DNA of 64,000 nucleotides from Pseudopedobacter sp044361595 (GCA_044361595.1 JBIKIN010000012.1:62001-126000), one strand, 5' to 3'. Counted from the stretch's first letter, positions 10,069 through 18,392 are shown. Notes: generated by a model from the letters alone, not told the origin. Made by a program: numbers and translations.

Positions 10069-11328
10069 CTATTTACCCCTAATGATATCTACAGGATCAA
10101 TTTTACTAGCTTTTTTAGACGGAAAGTATCCTGCAAGGTATGTGGTAACGATAGAAAAAGCTGCTGCTATGATATAGAATTTTATGTTATAGTTAATTGG
10201 ATAGGTTTTTACCGTAGGTAACGATGCTGTGTTAAATGGAATATGAGCTATAATTACAGATAAGCCAAAACCAAAAAAAAGCCCAAGTGCACCACCTACA
10301 ATACCAATAGTTAAAGCAATTGTGATGAATATAGCATTAACATCTGTACCAGAAAAACCAGTTGCTTTTAAAATGGCAATAGAATCCATTTTTTCATAAA
10401 TCATCATGTTAAGGATATTATAAATACCAAATCCAGCAACAATAAGAAGTGTAATACCTACTGCATAAGAAATAAGTGTACGTATAGAACTTCCTGTATC
10501 AAATTGTGAGTTTGCTGTTTGGATATCTATGGCTTCGGTATCGAAGAGTTCACCATATTTTTTTGCAAGCGCTGGAGCTAATGTAATATCATAAATTTTT
10601 ACTTGAATTTCTGTTACATAACTTGCAGGTTTACCCAGCATTTTTTGAGTAGTGGCAAGTGTAGTATAACTCTGAACTTTATCAAGCTCCTCTATACCTG
10701 ATTGAAAAAAACCAACCACTTTTAATGGAAACCTAGTGCCATTATTTGTTGTAATTTGAATATTATCGCCTAATTGAACAAGCATTTTTCTTGCAGCGCC
10801 TATACCTAATATAATGCTGTTTGGGGTATTTTTTAAATCGATGGTTTTACCATCTACTACATAGTCTTTAAATGTGAAAAGTCTACTTTCTTCATCTACA
10901 TCAATTCCATTAATTACTCCAGTTAAATTAATTTGGCCAACATTATAAAAAACAGGAACGCTGGTTTTGGGCGCTATTCCCTTTACATGAACATCATTTT
11001 TTAATGCCTTAATAATAGCTTCACTATTTCGGATTTCGGCTAATTCATTTTTCGGTTTAACATGTCTTACAAAATTATGGAAGTTGGGATAAGCAGCGGC
11101 TTTTACAATAGGCTGAATTTTTGTGGGTAAAATTTCGTTATAAAGCTTTACATGAGGCGTTCTGTTTAAAATAAGATTATCAAGCAAATCATTTAAGCCA
11201 GCCATAAAGCTGAGCAATGCGATAAACATGGTGATACCAAAAGTAACACCAAAAGCAGCTACCATGGTTTGTTTAAGCCTTGCTATGAGCAAAGCCACCG
11301 AAATTTGCAAGATGAGTTTAACTTTCAT
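10069..11328 (-). CDS. ABC transporter permease, FtsX/MacB fold
   Basis: 419 residues with the four-helix FtsX plan: one N-terminal membrane segment (about 20-45), a large periplasmic MacB-PCD-like domain (about 45-285) and three C-terminal segments (about 290-315, 335-365, 385-410), ending in FPSKKASKIDPVDIIRGK. The final P-x-x-I-I-RGK sequence is the usual end of this family. Such permeases act as mechanotransmitters that push substrates from the periplasm or outer leaflet. The start codon overlaps the end of the adaptor gene by 4 bases and the ATPase follows 2 bases later, so translation is coupled. Confidence 0.9.
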   Translation of the reverse strand: MKVKLILQISVALLIARLKQTMVAAFGVTFGITMFIALLSFMAGLNDLLDNLILNRTPHVKLYNEILPTKIQPIVKAAAYPNFHNFVRHVKPKNELAEIRNSEAIIKALKNDVHVKGIAPKTSVPVFYNVGQINLTGVINGIDVDEESRLFTFKDYVVDGKTIDLKNTPNSIILGIGAARKMLVQLGDNIQITTNNGTRFPLKVVGFFQSGIEELDKVQSYTTLATTQKMLGKPASYVTEIQVKIYDITLAPALAKKYGELFDTEAIDIQTANSQFDTGSSIRTLISYAVGITLLIVAGFGIYNILNMMIYEKMDSIAILKATGFSGTDVNAIFITIALTIGIVGGALGLFFGFGLSVIIAHIPFNTASLPTVKTYPINYNIKFYIIAAAFSIVTTYLAGYFPSKKASKIDPVDIIRGK

Positions 11329-12401
11329 TCTTTAGGAAGTATAAGCTCTTGATTTTTATCAATGCCTAAAAGAACCTCTACCATTTGATAATCTTTTAAA
11401 CCAGTTTTTATTAAAATATGCTCGCCAAATTTGTTTACTACTGTGCTATCGTTTAGCAAATAATTTCTTGGTATTAGAATAGCATTCTTTTTTGTTCTGA
11501 TGAGTATATTAGCCTCAAAAGAAATATTTGGATACAATACATAAGGCTGACGTATAAATTTTGCTTCTACGGTAAATGTTTTGCTTTGTAAATTCATGAT
11601 GGGGTTAATTTTGGTTATTATCGCTTTAAAAACCGAATCTTTAAAACTGTTTAACACCACCATTACCTGCATACCTAATTGTATTGAAGTAATATCATAT
11701 TCATCAACTTGCATCTCTAATAAGTATTTTCTATCATCACCAATAATGGCAATTAAAGTTTGCGGAGTAACAATCTCTCCCTTGTTTAGATTAAATTCAT
11801 AAACCTTACCTTTTATCTTGCTTCTCACCAAATAATCATTACTGTTTTCTTTATTAATTAGTAAATTGTTTTTGGCTTGCTTGGCAGTATAAGCCAATTG
11901 CCTACTAAGCTCTGCTAGTTTTTCTTTAGCAGACTCATAGTTGTTTTTAGCATTTTTATAGTATAGTTCCTTTTGCTCTAATTGTACTTTTGTCCCTACG
12001 CTTTGTGCCCAAAGATTACCCTGCCTAGTAAGCATTAAAGCATCATTATCCATTTGGATTTTTGACAAACTGACAAGTGATTTGGCTTCCTCTAGTTTGC
12101 CATAATTTACATTTAAAGCATTAAACTCAGCAGTTAGCTTTGCATTGTCTGTTTTTAATATTTGAGCATCGGCAACTAAAGCCAAAATGGGGGAGCCTAC
12201 TTCTACAGCGGCTCCCTCATCAACATAAACTTCATCTACAATTCCACTAACAGTGGCAAAAGCTTGGTATTGGTTTTGACTTTTGATAACACCAGATGCG
12301 TAAACAGATTCTGTAATATTTTGAATGATAGGTTTTACAGTTTCCTGATTAGATTGGCAGCTAGTTAATACCAGCAAATAAAGAAGAAAAGTTTTTTTCA
12401 T
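11325..12401 (-). CDS. HlyD/MacA-type membrane-fusion adaptor, predicted lipoprotein
   Basis: 358 residues. The N-terminus MKKTFLLYLLVLTSCQS is a lipoprotein signal with lipobox LTSC, so the adaptor is probably lipid-anchored rather than held by a membrane helix. A biotinyl-lipoyl-like half motif (GIVDEVYVDEGAAVEVGSPI) precedes a helical hairpin rich in Lys/Asn/Gln (about 100-180). The second lipoyl half (VYEFNLNKGEIVTPQTLIAI) and beta-barrel segments follow. It links the FtsX-type permease encoded just downstream (4-base overlap) to an outer-membrane exit, for which no gene is present here. It starts 11 bases after the rubrerythrin-like gene, so all four are likely co-transcribed. Confidence 0.88.
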   Translation of the reverse strand: MKKTFLLYLLVLTSCQSNQETVKPIIQNITESVYASGVIKSQNQYQAFATVSGIVDEVYVDEGAAVEVGSPILALVADAQILKTDNAKLTAEFNALNVNYGKLEEAKSLVSLSKIQMDNDALMLTRQGNLWAQSVGTKVQLEQKELYYKNAKNNYESAKEKLAELSRQLAYTAKQAKNNLLINKENSNDYLVRSKIKGKVYEFNLNKGEIVTPQTLIAIIGDDRKYLLEMQVDEYDITSIQLGMQVMVVLNSFKDSVFKAIITKINPIMNLQSKTFTVEAKFIRQPYVLYPNISFEANILIRTKKNAILIPRNYLLNDSTVVNKFGEHILIKTGLKDYQMVEVLLGIDKNQELILPKE

Positions 12402-12412
12402 ATCCCTATTTT

Positions 12413-13123
12413 TTACTGCAAGCTGGTAACCTTAATAAAAAGCTTTGAATTGGTCATAGAAATTTCGCAACGACTTGGAGCTACAGTGGCATAGGTATTA
12501 CCGCAAGTTGGGCACAAATAGTATATTTTTGCTAAAGTGTTGTCTTTGCCAGCTTCTAAGGCAGCCAAAGCTGTGATATAAAAATCACGATGTTTTTTCT
12601 CTACTTTATAAGCATAAGTTAAACTTATTTGAGCCATATAATTTCCAGCTTCATTGGCGTTTTTAATAAACTCAGGATACATTTCGTTAAACTCGTAACT
12701 CTCTCCCTCAATAGATTCTTTCAAATTTTCTTTAGTTGTTTTTACAGAAAACTGAGGTATAATTTCTGGGATGGTTTCACCCAATCTTAACAAAACTACT
12801 TTGTGGTTATTGGCATGAATTAACTCGGCACTAGAGGCAGCTTTAAAAAGTAATGCTATTTCTGGATGACCCTCTTCGGCATCTTTTTTACTATATGCAG
12901 CATATTTAAAGTGAGCCGTTGTCTCACCTTTAAAAGCATCATGCATATTTTGAATAACTAACTTTTGTGTGTCTTTCTTTTCTACATTTGCCGATTTTAA
13001 AGTATCTTTTTCTACCTGTGCAGTAGTTTTTTCTTCATAGCCACTTTCTTTATCTTTTTCATTACAAGATTGCATAAGCACACCTAATGAAGCTAATGCG
13101 AATACTAAAATTAATTTTTTCAT
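12413..13123 (-). CDS. Rubrerythrin-like diiron lipoprotein with incomplete rubredoxin site
   Basis: 236 residues. The lipoprotein signal MKKLILVFALASLGVLMQSC places it in the envelope, unusual for rubrerythrins, which are normally cytoplasmic peroxide reductases. The ferritin-like bundle shows ligand motifs: Glu in GETTAHFKY, ExxH in ELIHANNH and ExxH in EKKHRDFY. The C-terminal rubredoxin-like part has CPTCGNTY but then only one Cys (SRCEIS); the fourth Cys of a normal CxxC-CxxC iron site is Ser. Peroxide reduction is inferred from the family, and the electron-transfer iron site may be altered or lost. It leads directly (11 bases) into the ABC exporter genes. Confidence 0.85.
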   Translation of the reverse strand: MKKLILVFALASLGVLMQSCNEKDKESGYEEKTTAQVEKDTLKSANVEKKDTQKLVIQNMHDAFKGETTAHFKYAAYSKKDAEEGHPEIALLFKAASSAELIHANNHKVVLLRLGETIPEIIPQFSVKTTKENLKESIEGESYEFNEMYPEFIKNANEAGNYMAQISLTYAYKVEKKHRDFYITALAALEAGKDNTLAKIYYLCPTCGNTYATVAPSRCEISMTNSKLFIKVTSLQ

Positions 13124-13220
13124 TTTATTTGTTTTAATGTAATTTAATTATTGATTTAATTTTACCCGTACACACGCGGTTTTCTTTTGATATTCTTAAA
13201 ATTTAAAGCTTGAAGAGATT

Positions 13221-13688
13221 TTATTCTTTGGGTTGATCTCCAAAATCTGGAAGCACCAATTCTATTCCGGCACCATGTTTAAAAACCAATTGGCCGCCTA
13301 AATATCCTGTTCTTGCCACATAAGCTATTAATACTGTAAAAAGTAAAAAACTAAGCCATTTTGCCCAAGGTTTTTGATAGTTAAAATAAAACATGGTAAC
13401 TCTAAAAAGTGTAGTAATTATGGCCAGCAAAAGTGTAATTAAAGCGGCATCTTCATGCATATCCAAAGGTTCTTGCAGTAAACCATCTGTCATTCCGTCT
13501 CCAGCATAAGAGCCACTTATGTAAGCTATTATTGTACCTAATGTGCCTAATATCAACAAGTAAAGAGATGCGTTTTTAAAAAATTGATTTTTATTGAAAA
13601 TCGAAATTAACTCGGATAAAAAGGCAACTATCAACAAGGCAATGGGGAAATGAATAACCACTGCATGTAAATGTGGTGTTGTAATCAT
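13221..13688 (-). CDS. DUF2231-family membrane protein
   Basis: 155 residues opening HLHAVVIHFPIALLIVAFLSELI, the hallmark HxxxxHFP first helix of DUF2231. There are four predicted membrane helices (about 10-28, 40-58, 82-105, 115-132) and a short polar tail. The conserved histidines suggest heme or metal contact in some relatives, but the biochemical role is not established. It lies 97 bases upstream of the rubrerythrin-like gene on the same strand. DUF2231 genes often sit with redox or metal genes, which fits this neighbourhood. Confidence 0.85.
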   Translation of the reverse strand: MITTPHLHAVVIHFPIALLIVAFLSELISIFNKNQFFKNASLYLLILGTLGTIIAYISGSYAGDGMTDGLLQEPLDMHEDAALITLLLAIITTLFRVTMFYFNYQKPWAKWLSFLLFTVLIAYVARTGYLGGQLVFKHGAGIELVLPDFGDQPKE

Positions 13689-14451
13689 AATTAAAATGAT
13701 AAAATGTGTAAGAAATAACTAGTTATAAATTTTACAACTTCTTGCTAAACCTCTATGCAAATTTTATCAAGTGGTTTAGACATTTAATCTAATATCATTT
13801 TGTGTTTATAAGGCGTTAATTCTTTCTTTAACACTATATAATATTGGTTGTAAATAAACATTCGCTACACCTCAAAGATGCCTACTATTAAAGGCCGAAG
13901 CCTTACATAATTAATAAGGATTGTTACATAATTAATAGCAAAGAGGTTATTAGAATTTTATAACCTCAGTTTTTATCTGGCGTAAATCTTGGTGAGTTAG
14001 CTTGTGTTTAAATTATCACCTATGCCTGTTTTGTTACCAAAGTTTTGTATTTCCTTTTTTATTAAATTAAGCTATTAAAGCATAAGTCAACTGCCATACT
14101 TTTCCATGATTAGGAACCTTGATATTAGGAAAGGGAAAATATAAATTATTTGGGCGTGTCCCGCCAGCTGGCGGGTCGGGCTTTTCGCTACAAGTCCTCT
14201 CTCGTTCCTCGTTGCGGGCTTTTCGCTGCTATCCCTCACGCAAAACCTTTTGTACCGCAAATTTTAAAGTTTAAGCTTTTTGAGCAGGATTAAAAGTGCA
14301 TTAAATTCACATTTTGTACTCATGTAGCTAAAGATAAGATCATTGCTAACTGAGCTCAAGTCTCCCCGCACTCATTTCCCATTCACACGGAGGATTTGCG
14401 CTAGATTGGGTAAAAAGCTAACATTACGAAGAGCTAAGAATCTTTTTTCTG
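13689..14451. other. 763-base intergenic region, no gene, several inverted repeats
   Basis: No convincing open frame was seen. Structures: a hairpin of gaggttat and ataacctc near 13945-13970; two direct copies of ttacataattaata near 13900-13945; a perfect 16-bp GC-rich palindrome at 14160-14175 followed by two copies of gggcttttcgct (near 14177 and 14216); and, before the next gene, aaaagctaacattacgaag near 14410-14432, which matches the tail of the dispersed 100-bp element family. Confidence 0.5.
14160..14175. repeat. Perfect 16-bp palindrome cccgccagctggcggg
   Basis: The sequence is its own reverse complement and is far richer in G+C than the surroundings. It sits inside a GC-rich stretch (14150-14245) with a duplicated gggcttttcgct. 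It is probably the core of a dispersed repetitive element, since there is no T run to make it a terminator. Confidence 0.6.
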
Positions 14452-15531
14452 TCAAAACTTTTTATCAAATGATTTCCCGTTAAATTGATAAACTCCACCA
14501 CTTGCCATTCCAAATAGCAAACTGTTACTATGGTCTTTGTATATAGTCCAAATCATTGGTGTAGAAAGTTTGCTATCAATAATGTAGTTTGTCATCGTCT
14601 TGCCGTCATATTTCCAAGCTCCTGTATCTCTATCGCCAAACCAAATATTCCCTGCAGCATCTTCTTTAATAACAAAAACGTGTTCCATTGTTCCGGCTGG
14701 TGAGCGGGTGCCATTTTTAATGCTATTCTGGTGTATAAGTCCGTTTATTTCCGAGAAATTTATTGTTTTACCATTCTCTAAAAGCAAAACTCCAATTCCA
14801 TTATTTCCTATCCAAATACGGCCTTTAGAATCTGCTAATACACTTCTAATATGTAATTTTTCGTTTTCTTGAAGTTCTAAATTTTTAGCATCAAAAATAT
14901 TAATCACTTCATCATCGTAACTGAATAAAGCTGCATAAGTAGCAATCCATACTTTACCATCTTTTCCTTTCGAAATAGCTGTTACTCCGTATGAATCATC
15001 TGGAGTATAATTTTTGGGTTTAGGGAAAATTAAATAGTTCATTTTTTCGCCATCAAAACGATTTATTCCATCTTTTTCGCCTGCATAAAACCAGAAATCT
15101 CCTTGGGTTTTATTCCATTCTAATGTCGGTTCGTTAGTTTTGGTTGTATAATTAGTAAAATTTGATCTGTCATAAATACTTAGTCCTTTTGCTGTTGAGA
15201 TTAATATATTGCCATTTTTATCCTCTTGTATAGAGCGGATTTGATGGTCTAATAAACCTTCCTTAATAGAAAAGTATTTAAATGATTGTCCGTTATAAAA
15301 GCCTACTCCTCCGTTATGAATTCCAAACCAATAATTGCCTTTACTGTCTTGAAAGATAGCTCGTATTCCAGAATCAAATTTTAAAGTGTCGCTTTGGGGA
15401 TTTACAGAGAGGTTAAAGTTGTTGTTTTGGGTTGTAATTTTATCTTCTTTTTCGGTTGCTTTTCTTTCAATACAAGAAAAGTTTAGAGTTAATATGATTA
15501 ATAGAATTAGCAAGGTAGATTGAGTTTTCAT
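14452..15531 (-). CDS. Reg_prop beta-propeller lipoprotein without output domain (copy B)
   Basis: 359 residues. The lipoprotein signal ends LTLNFSC. Nearly the whole mature chain is two-component-regulator propeller repeats: WFGIHNGGVGFYNG, VWIATYAALFSYDD, IWIGNNGIGVLLLENG, IWFGDRDTGAWKYDG, LFGMASGGVYQFNG. Such propellers are normally the sensor half of HTCS or Y_Y_Y-HTH regulators, but here the chain ends after the propeller with no Y_Y_Y domain, membrane helix, kinase or DNA-binding part. It is a paralogue of the gene 7 bases upstream (15539-16633), with the same order of WFG/YNGKSF blocks, so the pair arose by tandem duplication. A surface or periplasmic ligand-binding role is inferred. 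Confidence 0.8.
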   Translation of the reverse strand: MKTQSTLLILLIILTLNFSCIERKATEKEDKITTQNNNFNLSVNPQSDTLKFDSGIRAIFQDSKGNYWFGIHNGGVGFYNGQSFKYFSIKEGLLDHQIRSIQEDKNGNILISTAKGLSIYDRSNFTNYTTKTNEPTLEWNKTQGDFWFYAGEKDGINRFDGEKMNYLIFPKPKNYTPDDSYGVTAISKGKDGKVWIATYAALFSYDDEVINIFDAKNLELQENEKLHIRSVLADSKGRIWIGNNGIGVLLLENGKTINFSEINGLIHQNSIKNGTRSPAGTMEHVFVIKEDAAGNIWFGDRDTGAWKYDGKTMTNYIIDSKLSTPMIWTIYKDHSNSLLFGMASGGVYQFNGKSFDKKF

Positions 15532-15538
15532 TTAAATT

Positions 15539-16633
15539 TTAATTTTCAAATTTATCAAAAGATTTCCCATTGTACTTGTAAACGCCTGCGTTAAAAGTTC
15601 CAAGCCAAAGTACTCCCTTCTTGTCTTTATAAATTGTAAAAAGCATTACATCTGTTTCTCCATCTTTGATAGGGTAATTAATAAGTTCTTTTCCATTGTA
15701 TTTCCATACTCCGTTTTCATAAGTCACCATCCAAAGGTTACCCTCATTATCTTGTGTGATTGATAGAAAAAACGGAAATTCTGTTTCGTTATTTTTGTTA
15801 ATATAGCCAACTCCAACTTCCTTCTTTAAGTCTATATTAATTGTGTGATTAGTCAATATTTGATAGCGAAAACGTGTATTGTTAATCCAAAACCGACCGT
15901 CTTTATCTTCAAAAATAGAACGTGTTCCAAAATCTCCACCACTTGGTGTTTTCTGTAATTGGTTCTCATAATGCCAGGTTATGGTTTTGCCATCAAATCT
16001 ACAAACACCAAGGCTTGCTGTTCCAAACCACATAACTCCCATTGGGTCTTTGTAGATAGTATAAAGCCCATAGGGTCTTAAACTTGTATTTGCATTTGAG
16101 CTTTTTCCATAAAACTCATCTTCTTGCGGTGATTTTGGGAATTTTAGATAGTGTAAATATTCGCCATCAAATCTATAAACTCCATTTTTACTAAATCCTA
16201 TTCTGAACCACAAATCACTAGGTTTTAAACTCCACTTATCTGATGGGGAATAGGTGTCTTTAATTTCTAACGTTTTAAATGAATGACCATCAAATTTACT
16301 TACACCTTTTTCTGTCTCAATAAAAATATTTCCTAAAGAATCTTCTTGAAATCCTCGTACTTCATTGCTAACTAAGCCATCTTTTATAGTTAGTTGTTTT
16401 AATTGCTTTCCATTGTAATAGAATACACCGTTTTCTTTGCTTCCAAACCAATAATTAGATTTCTTATCTTGATAAATAGCCCAAATTGTGTTATCTAGTT
16501 GGGAAACAGGCACCCCTATTTCTGTTTTCTTCTCCTCTTGCGTTTTAGAATTATTTTGTCCATTACAAGAACTAAAAATTGTGAAGAAACTTATTAGAGT
16601 AATTATAAATATTGTCATTTTTATTTTCTTCAT
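15539..16633 (-). CDS. Reg_prop beta-propeller lipoprotein without output domain (copy A)
   Basis: 364 residues with signal and lipobox near FTIFSSCNG. The repeats YWFGSKENGVFYYNGKQL, VMWFGTASLGVCRFDGKT and VLWLGTFNAGVYKYNGKSF are two-component propeller blades, and the chain ends FDKFEN immediately after the last blade. As with its neighbour, there is no transmembrane or signalling domain. It is first in a two-gene unit (7-base gap). The two share the internal WSLKPSDLWF / WNKTQGDFWF and YNGKSFDK blocks, which supports duplication. What it binds and to whom it signals cannot be read from the sequence. Confidence 0.8.
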   Translation of the reverse strand: MKKIKMTIFIITLISFFTIFSSCNGQNNSKTQEEKKTEIGVPVSQLDNTIWAIYQDKKSNYWFGSKENGVFYYNGKQLKQLTIKDGLVSNEVRGFQEDSLGNIFIETEKGVSKFDGHSFKTLEIKDTYSPSDKWSLKPSDLWFRIGFSKNGVYRFDGEYLHYLKFPKSPQEDEFYGKSSNANTSLRPYGLYTIYKDPMGVMWFGTASLGVCRFDGKTITWHYENQLQKTPSGGDFGTRSIFEDKDGRFWINNTRFRYQILTNHTINIDLKKEVGVGYINKNNETEFPFFLSITQDNEGNLWMVTYENGVWKYNGKELINYPIKDGETDVMLFTIYKDKKGVLWLGTFNAGVYKYNGKSFDKFEN

Positions 16634-16703
16634 ATTTTTTAATATTCAATCTGTTGAAAAATTCGCTGTTCGCCACATTCCGCAGAGCATATAGAACTTA
16701 TTT

Positions 16704-16808
16704 ATCAAGTGGATTTCCATTCCATTTTATTATGATTTGAGGAATTACAAATCCTCTTTGTTTAGAGTTTTAGATGCGCAAATGCTAACATTATGAAAAG
16801 CTTGGTTT
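16704..16808. repeat. Dispersed 100-bp element, solo copy next to the GxxExxY gene
   Basis: The blocks are in the same order as in the array spacers: a ggattt...attccatttta block, the small hairpin gaggaattacaaatcctc, then gagttttagatgcgcaaa and gctaacattatgaaaagctt. It ends just before the stop codon of the GxxExxY gene, so that gene has copies of this family on both sides. Confidence 0.7.
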
Positions 16809-16810
16809 CT

Positions 16811-17215
16811 TTAAGTTGATTTGTATTTTTTATTTGTTAATCTTTTGAAATTAAGACTAGTTTCCCCAAAGTTGATGAGTAACCCAATTTCTAAATGATA
16901 TGCTTCTAAATAATTGATTGCTTGGGCAAAATGGACATCTTCTAATTTTGTTATGGCTTTTAATTCCACAGAAATTATTCCTTCTACCAAAAAATCAACT
17001 CTTCTTGTACCAATCTGTTCTTCTCTATAAAATATAGGCATTTCAAATTCTCTATGAAATGTAATGCCAGCTAAATTCATTTCAATAGCCAAAGCTCTTT
17101 GGTATATCACTTCCTGAAAACCATTACCAAGCATTTTATGCACTGTCATTGCACAACCAATAATTTTGGAAGTTAATTCTGAGTATTTATATTGCTCGTT
17201 AATCATTGTATTCAT
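16811..17215 (-). CDS. GxxExxY family protein (PD-(D/E)XK nuclease-like)
   Basis: 134 residues with the name-giving motif GNGFQEVIY (G..E..Y, about residues 31-39). A later RRVDFLVEG ... VELKAI (about 73-90) supplies D, E and K in the spacing of a PD-(D/E)XK nuclease core, the superfamily this group is placed in. A Met at 17206 is an alternative start. The annotated ATG is only about five bases from the truncated first unit of a tandem hairpin array, so its leader RNA would consist of repeat sequence. No biochemical activity is established for the family. The position beside structured repeats suggests a role in repeat-DNA processing or mobility, which is inference. Confidence 0.85.
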   Translation of the reverse strand: MNTMINEQYKYSELTSKIIGCAMTVHKMLGNGFQEVIYQRALAIEMNLAGITFHREFEMPIFYREEQIGTRRVDFLVEGIISVELKAITKLEDVHFAQAINYLEAYHLEIGLLINFGETSLNFKRLTNKKYKST

Positions 17216-18371
17216 TTAATTGTCTTAACCATAATTCTTTTGATTTGTCTGAACGTTGATTCTTTTGATTTTTGTGATTAAGATGATTTATCATTTTCTA
17301 TTCATAGCAATCATTTTATTGTCTTAACCATGATTCATTTCATTTGTCTGAACGTTGATTCTTTTGATTTTTGTGATTAAGATGATTTATCATTTTCTAT
17401 TCACAGCAATCATTTAATCACAAAAATCATAGTTCAGACATGATGTAGATTTGCAATCCAATTATTGTTTTTTGAGGATAAAAAATCCTCTTTATTTAAA
17501 GTTCGAGATGCGCAAAAAGCTAACATCACGAACAGCTTGATTCATTTGTCTGAACGTTGATTCTTTTGATTTTTGTGATTAAGATGATTTATCATTTTCT
17601 ACTCACAGTAATCATTTAATCACAAAAATCATAGTTCAGACATGATGTAGATTTGCAATCCAATTATTGTTTTTTGAGGATAAAAAATCCTCTTTTTTTT
17701 GAGTTCGAGATACGTTAAAAGCTAACATCACGAACAGCTTGATTCATTTGTCTGAACGTTGATTCTTTTGATTTTTGTGATTAAGATGATTTATTACTTT
17801 CTATTCACAGTAATCATTTAATCACAAAAATCATAGTTCAGACTTGATGTAGATTTGCAATCCAATTATTGTTTTTTGAGGATAAAAAATCCTCTTTTTT
17901 TGAGTTCGAGATACGTTAAAAGCTAGCATCCCGAGCAGCTTGATTCATTTGTCTGAACGTTGATTCTTTTGATTTTTGTGATTAAGATGATTTATCATTT
18001 TCTACTCACAGTAATCATTTAATCACAAAAATCATAGTTCAGACCTCTCAGTTTGGCGCATGATGTAACCTGAGCCCTGTGAAAAGGATACTTGTGCCTT
18101 GCATTTTCAAGAAAATACCATTACCGCTATTCTGTTGTTTAATGTTTTAGCTCTTTTAACACTTGTTATCAAAAGCACAAGAAGCCTTTACCCAATTCCT
18201 TACCCCTCATTCTTGCGCTAAACTGGGGGCGCATGATGTACCCTAAGCCCTATGAAATGGTTAATTGCGCCTTGAATTTTCATAAAAATACCATTACCGC
18301 TATTCTGTTTTTTAATAAATTTAGTTCTTTTAATACTTGTTATCAAAAGCCTTTACCCAATTCCTTACCCC
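17216..18371. other. 1.16-kb non-coding block: hairpin array followed by a direct repeat
   Basis: No gene is seen between the GxxExxY start and the DUF4041 gene end. The block consists of a truncated hairpin unit (17220-17319), four full 94-bp hairpins with three spacers (17346-18044), and two copies of a 173-bp direct repeat (18055-18392) that runs into the end of the DUF4041 gene. The short open frames in it are chance readings of repeats. Confidence 0.8.
17220..18044. repeat. Tandem array of 94-bp hairpins, 201-202 bp period
   Basis: Complete hairpins lie at 17346-17439, 17548-17641, 17750-17843 and 17951-18044, each exactly 94 bp, starting gtctgaac and ending gttcagac. The inner arms tgatttttgtgattaa and ttaatcacaaaaatca are perfectly complementary. 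Spacers of 107-108 bp (17440-17547, 17642-17749, 17844-17950) are nearly identical and belong to the dispersed 100-bp element family. A left-arm-only unit (17220-17319) repeats the tgtcttaacc block 100 bases before its next occurrence and abuts the GxxExxY start codon. Differences among units are a few substitutions, so the array is young or homogenised. Confidence 0.9.
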
Positions 18372-18392
18372 TCATTCTTGCGCTAAACGGGG
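18055..18392. repeat. Direct repeat, two copies, 173-bp period, overlapping the DUF4041 gene end
   Basis: Copy 1 is 18055-18227 and copy 2 is 18228-18392. Both start ggcgcatgatgta and end cattcttgcgctaaac followed by a G run, with shared blocks ataccattaccgctattctg and acttgttatcaaaagc. Copy 2 lacks about 10 bases after aaaagc and its end encodes the last residues of the neighbouring protein. A diverged inverted copy lies at 23209-23300. Confidence 0.85.

Noticed and set aside
17220..18044. The periodic array as a CRISPR
   Set aside because: Repeats are 94-bp hairpins with near-identical 107-108 bp spacers; CRISPR repeats are 23-50 bp with unique spacers. No cas genes are present.
17220..18044. 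The array and GxxExxY gene as a retron
   Set aside because: No reverse transcriptase gene is present; the window has no YADD-type motif anywhere near.
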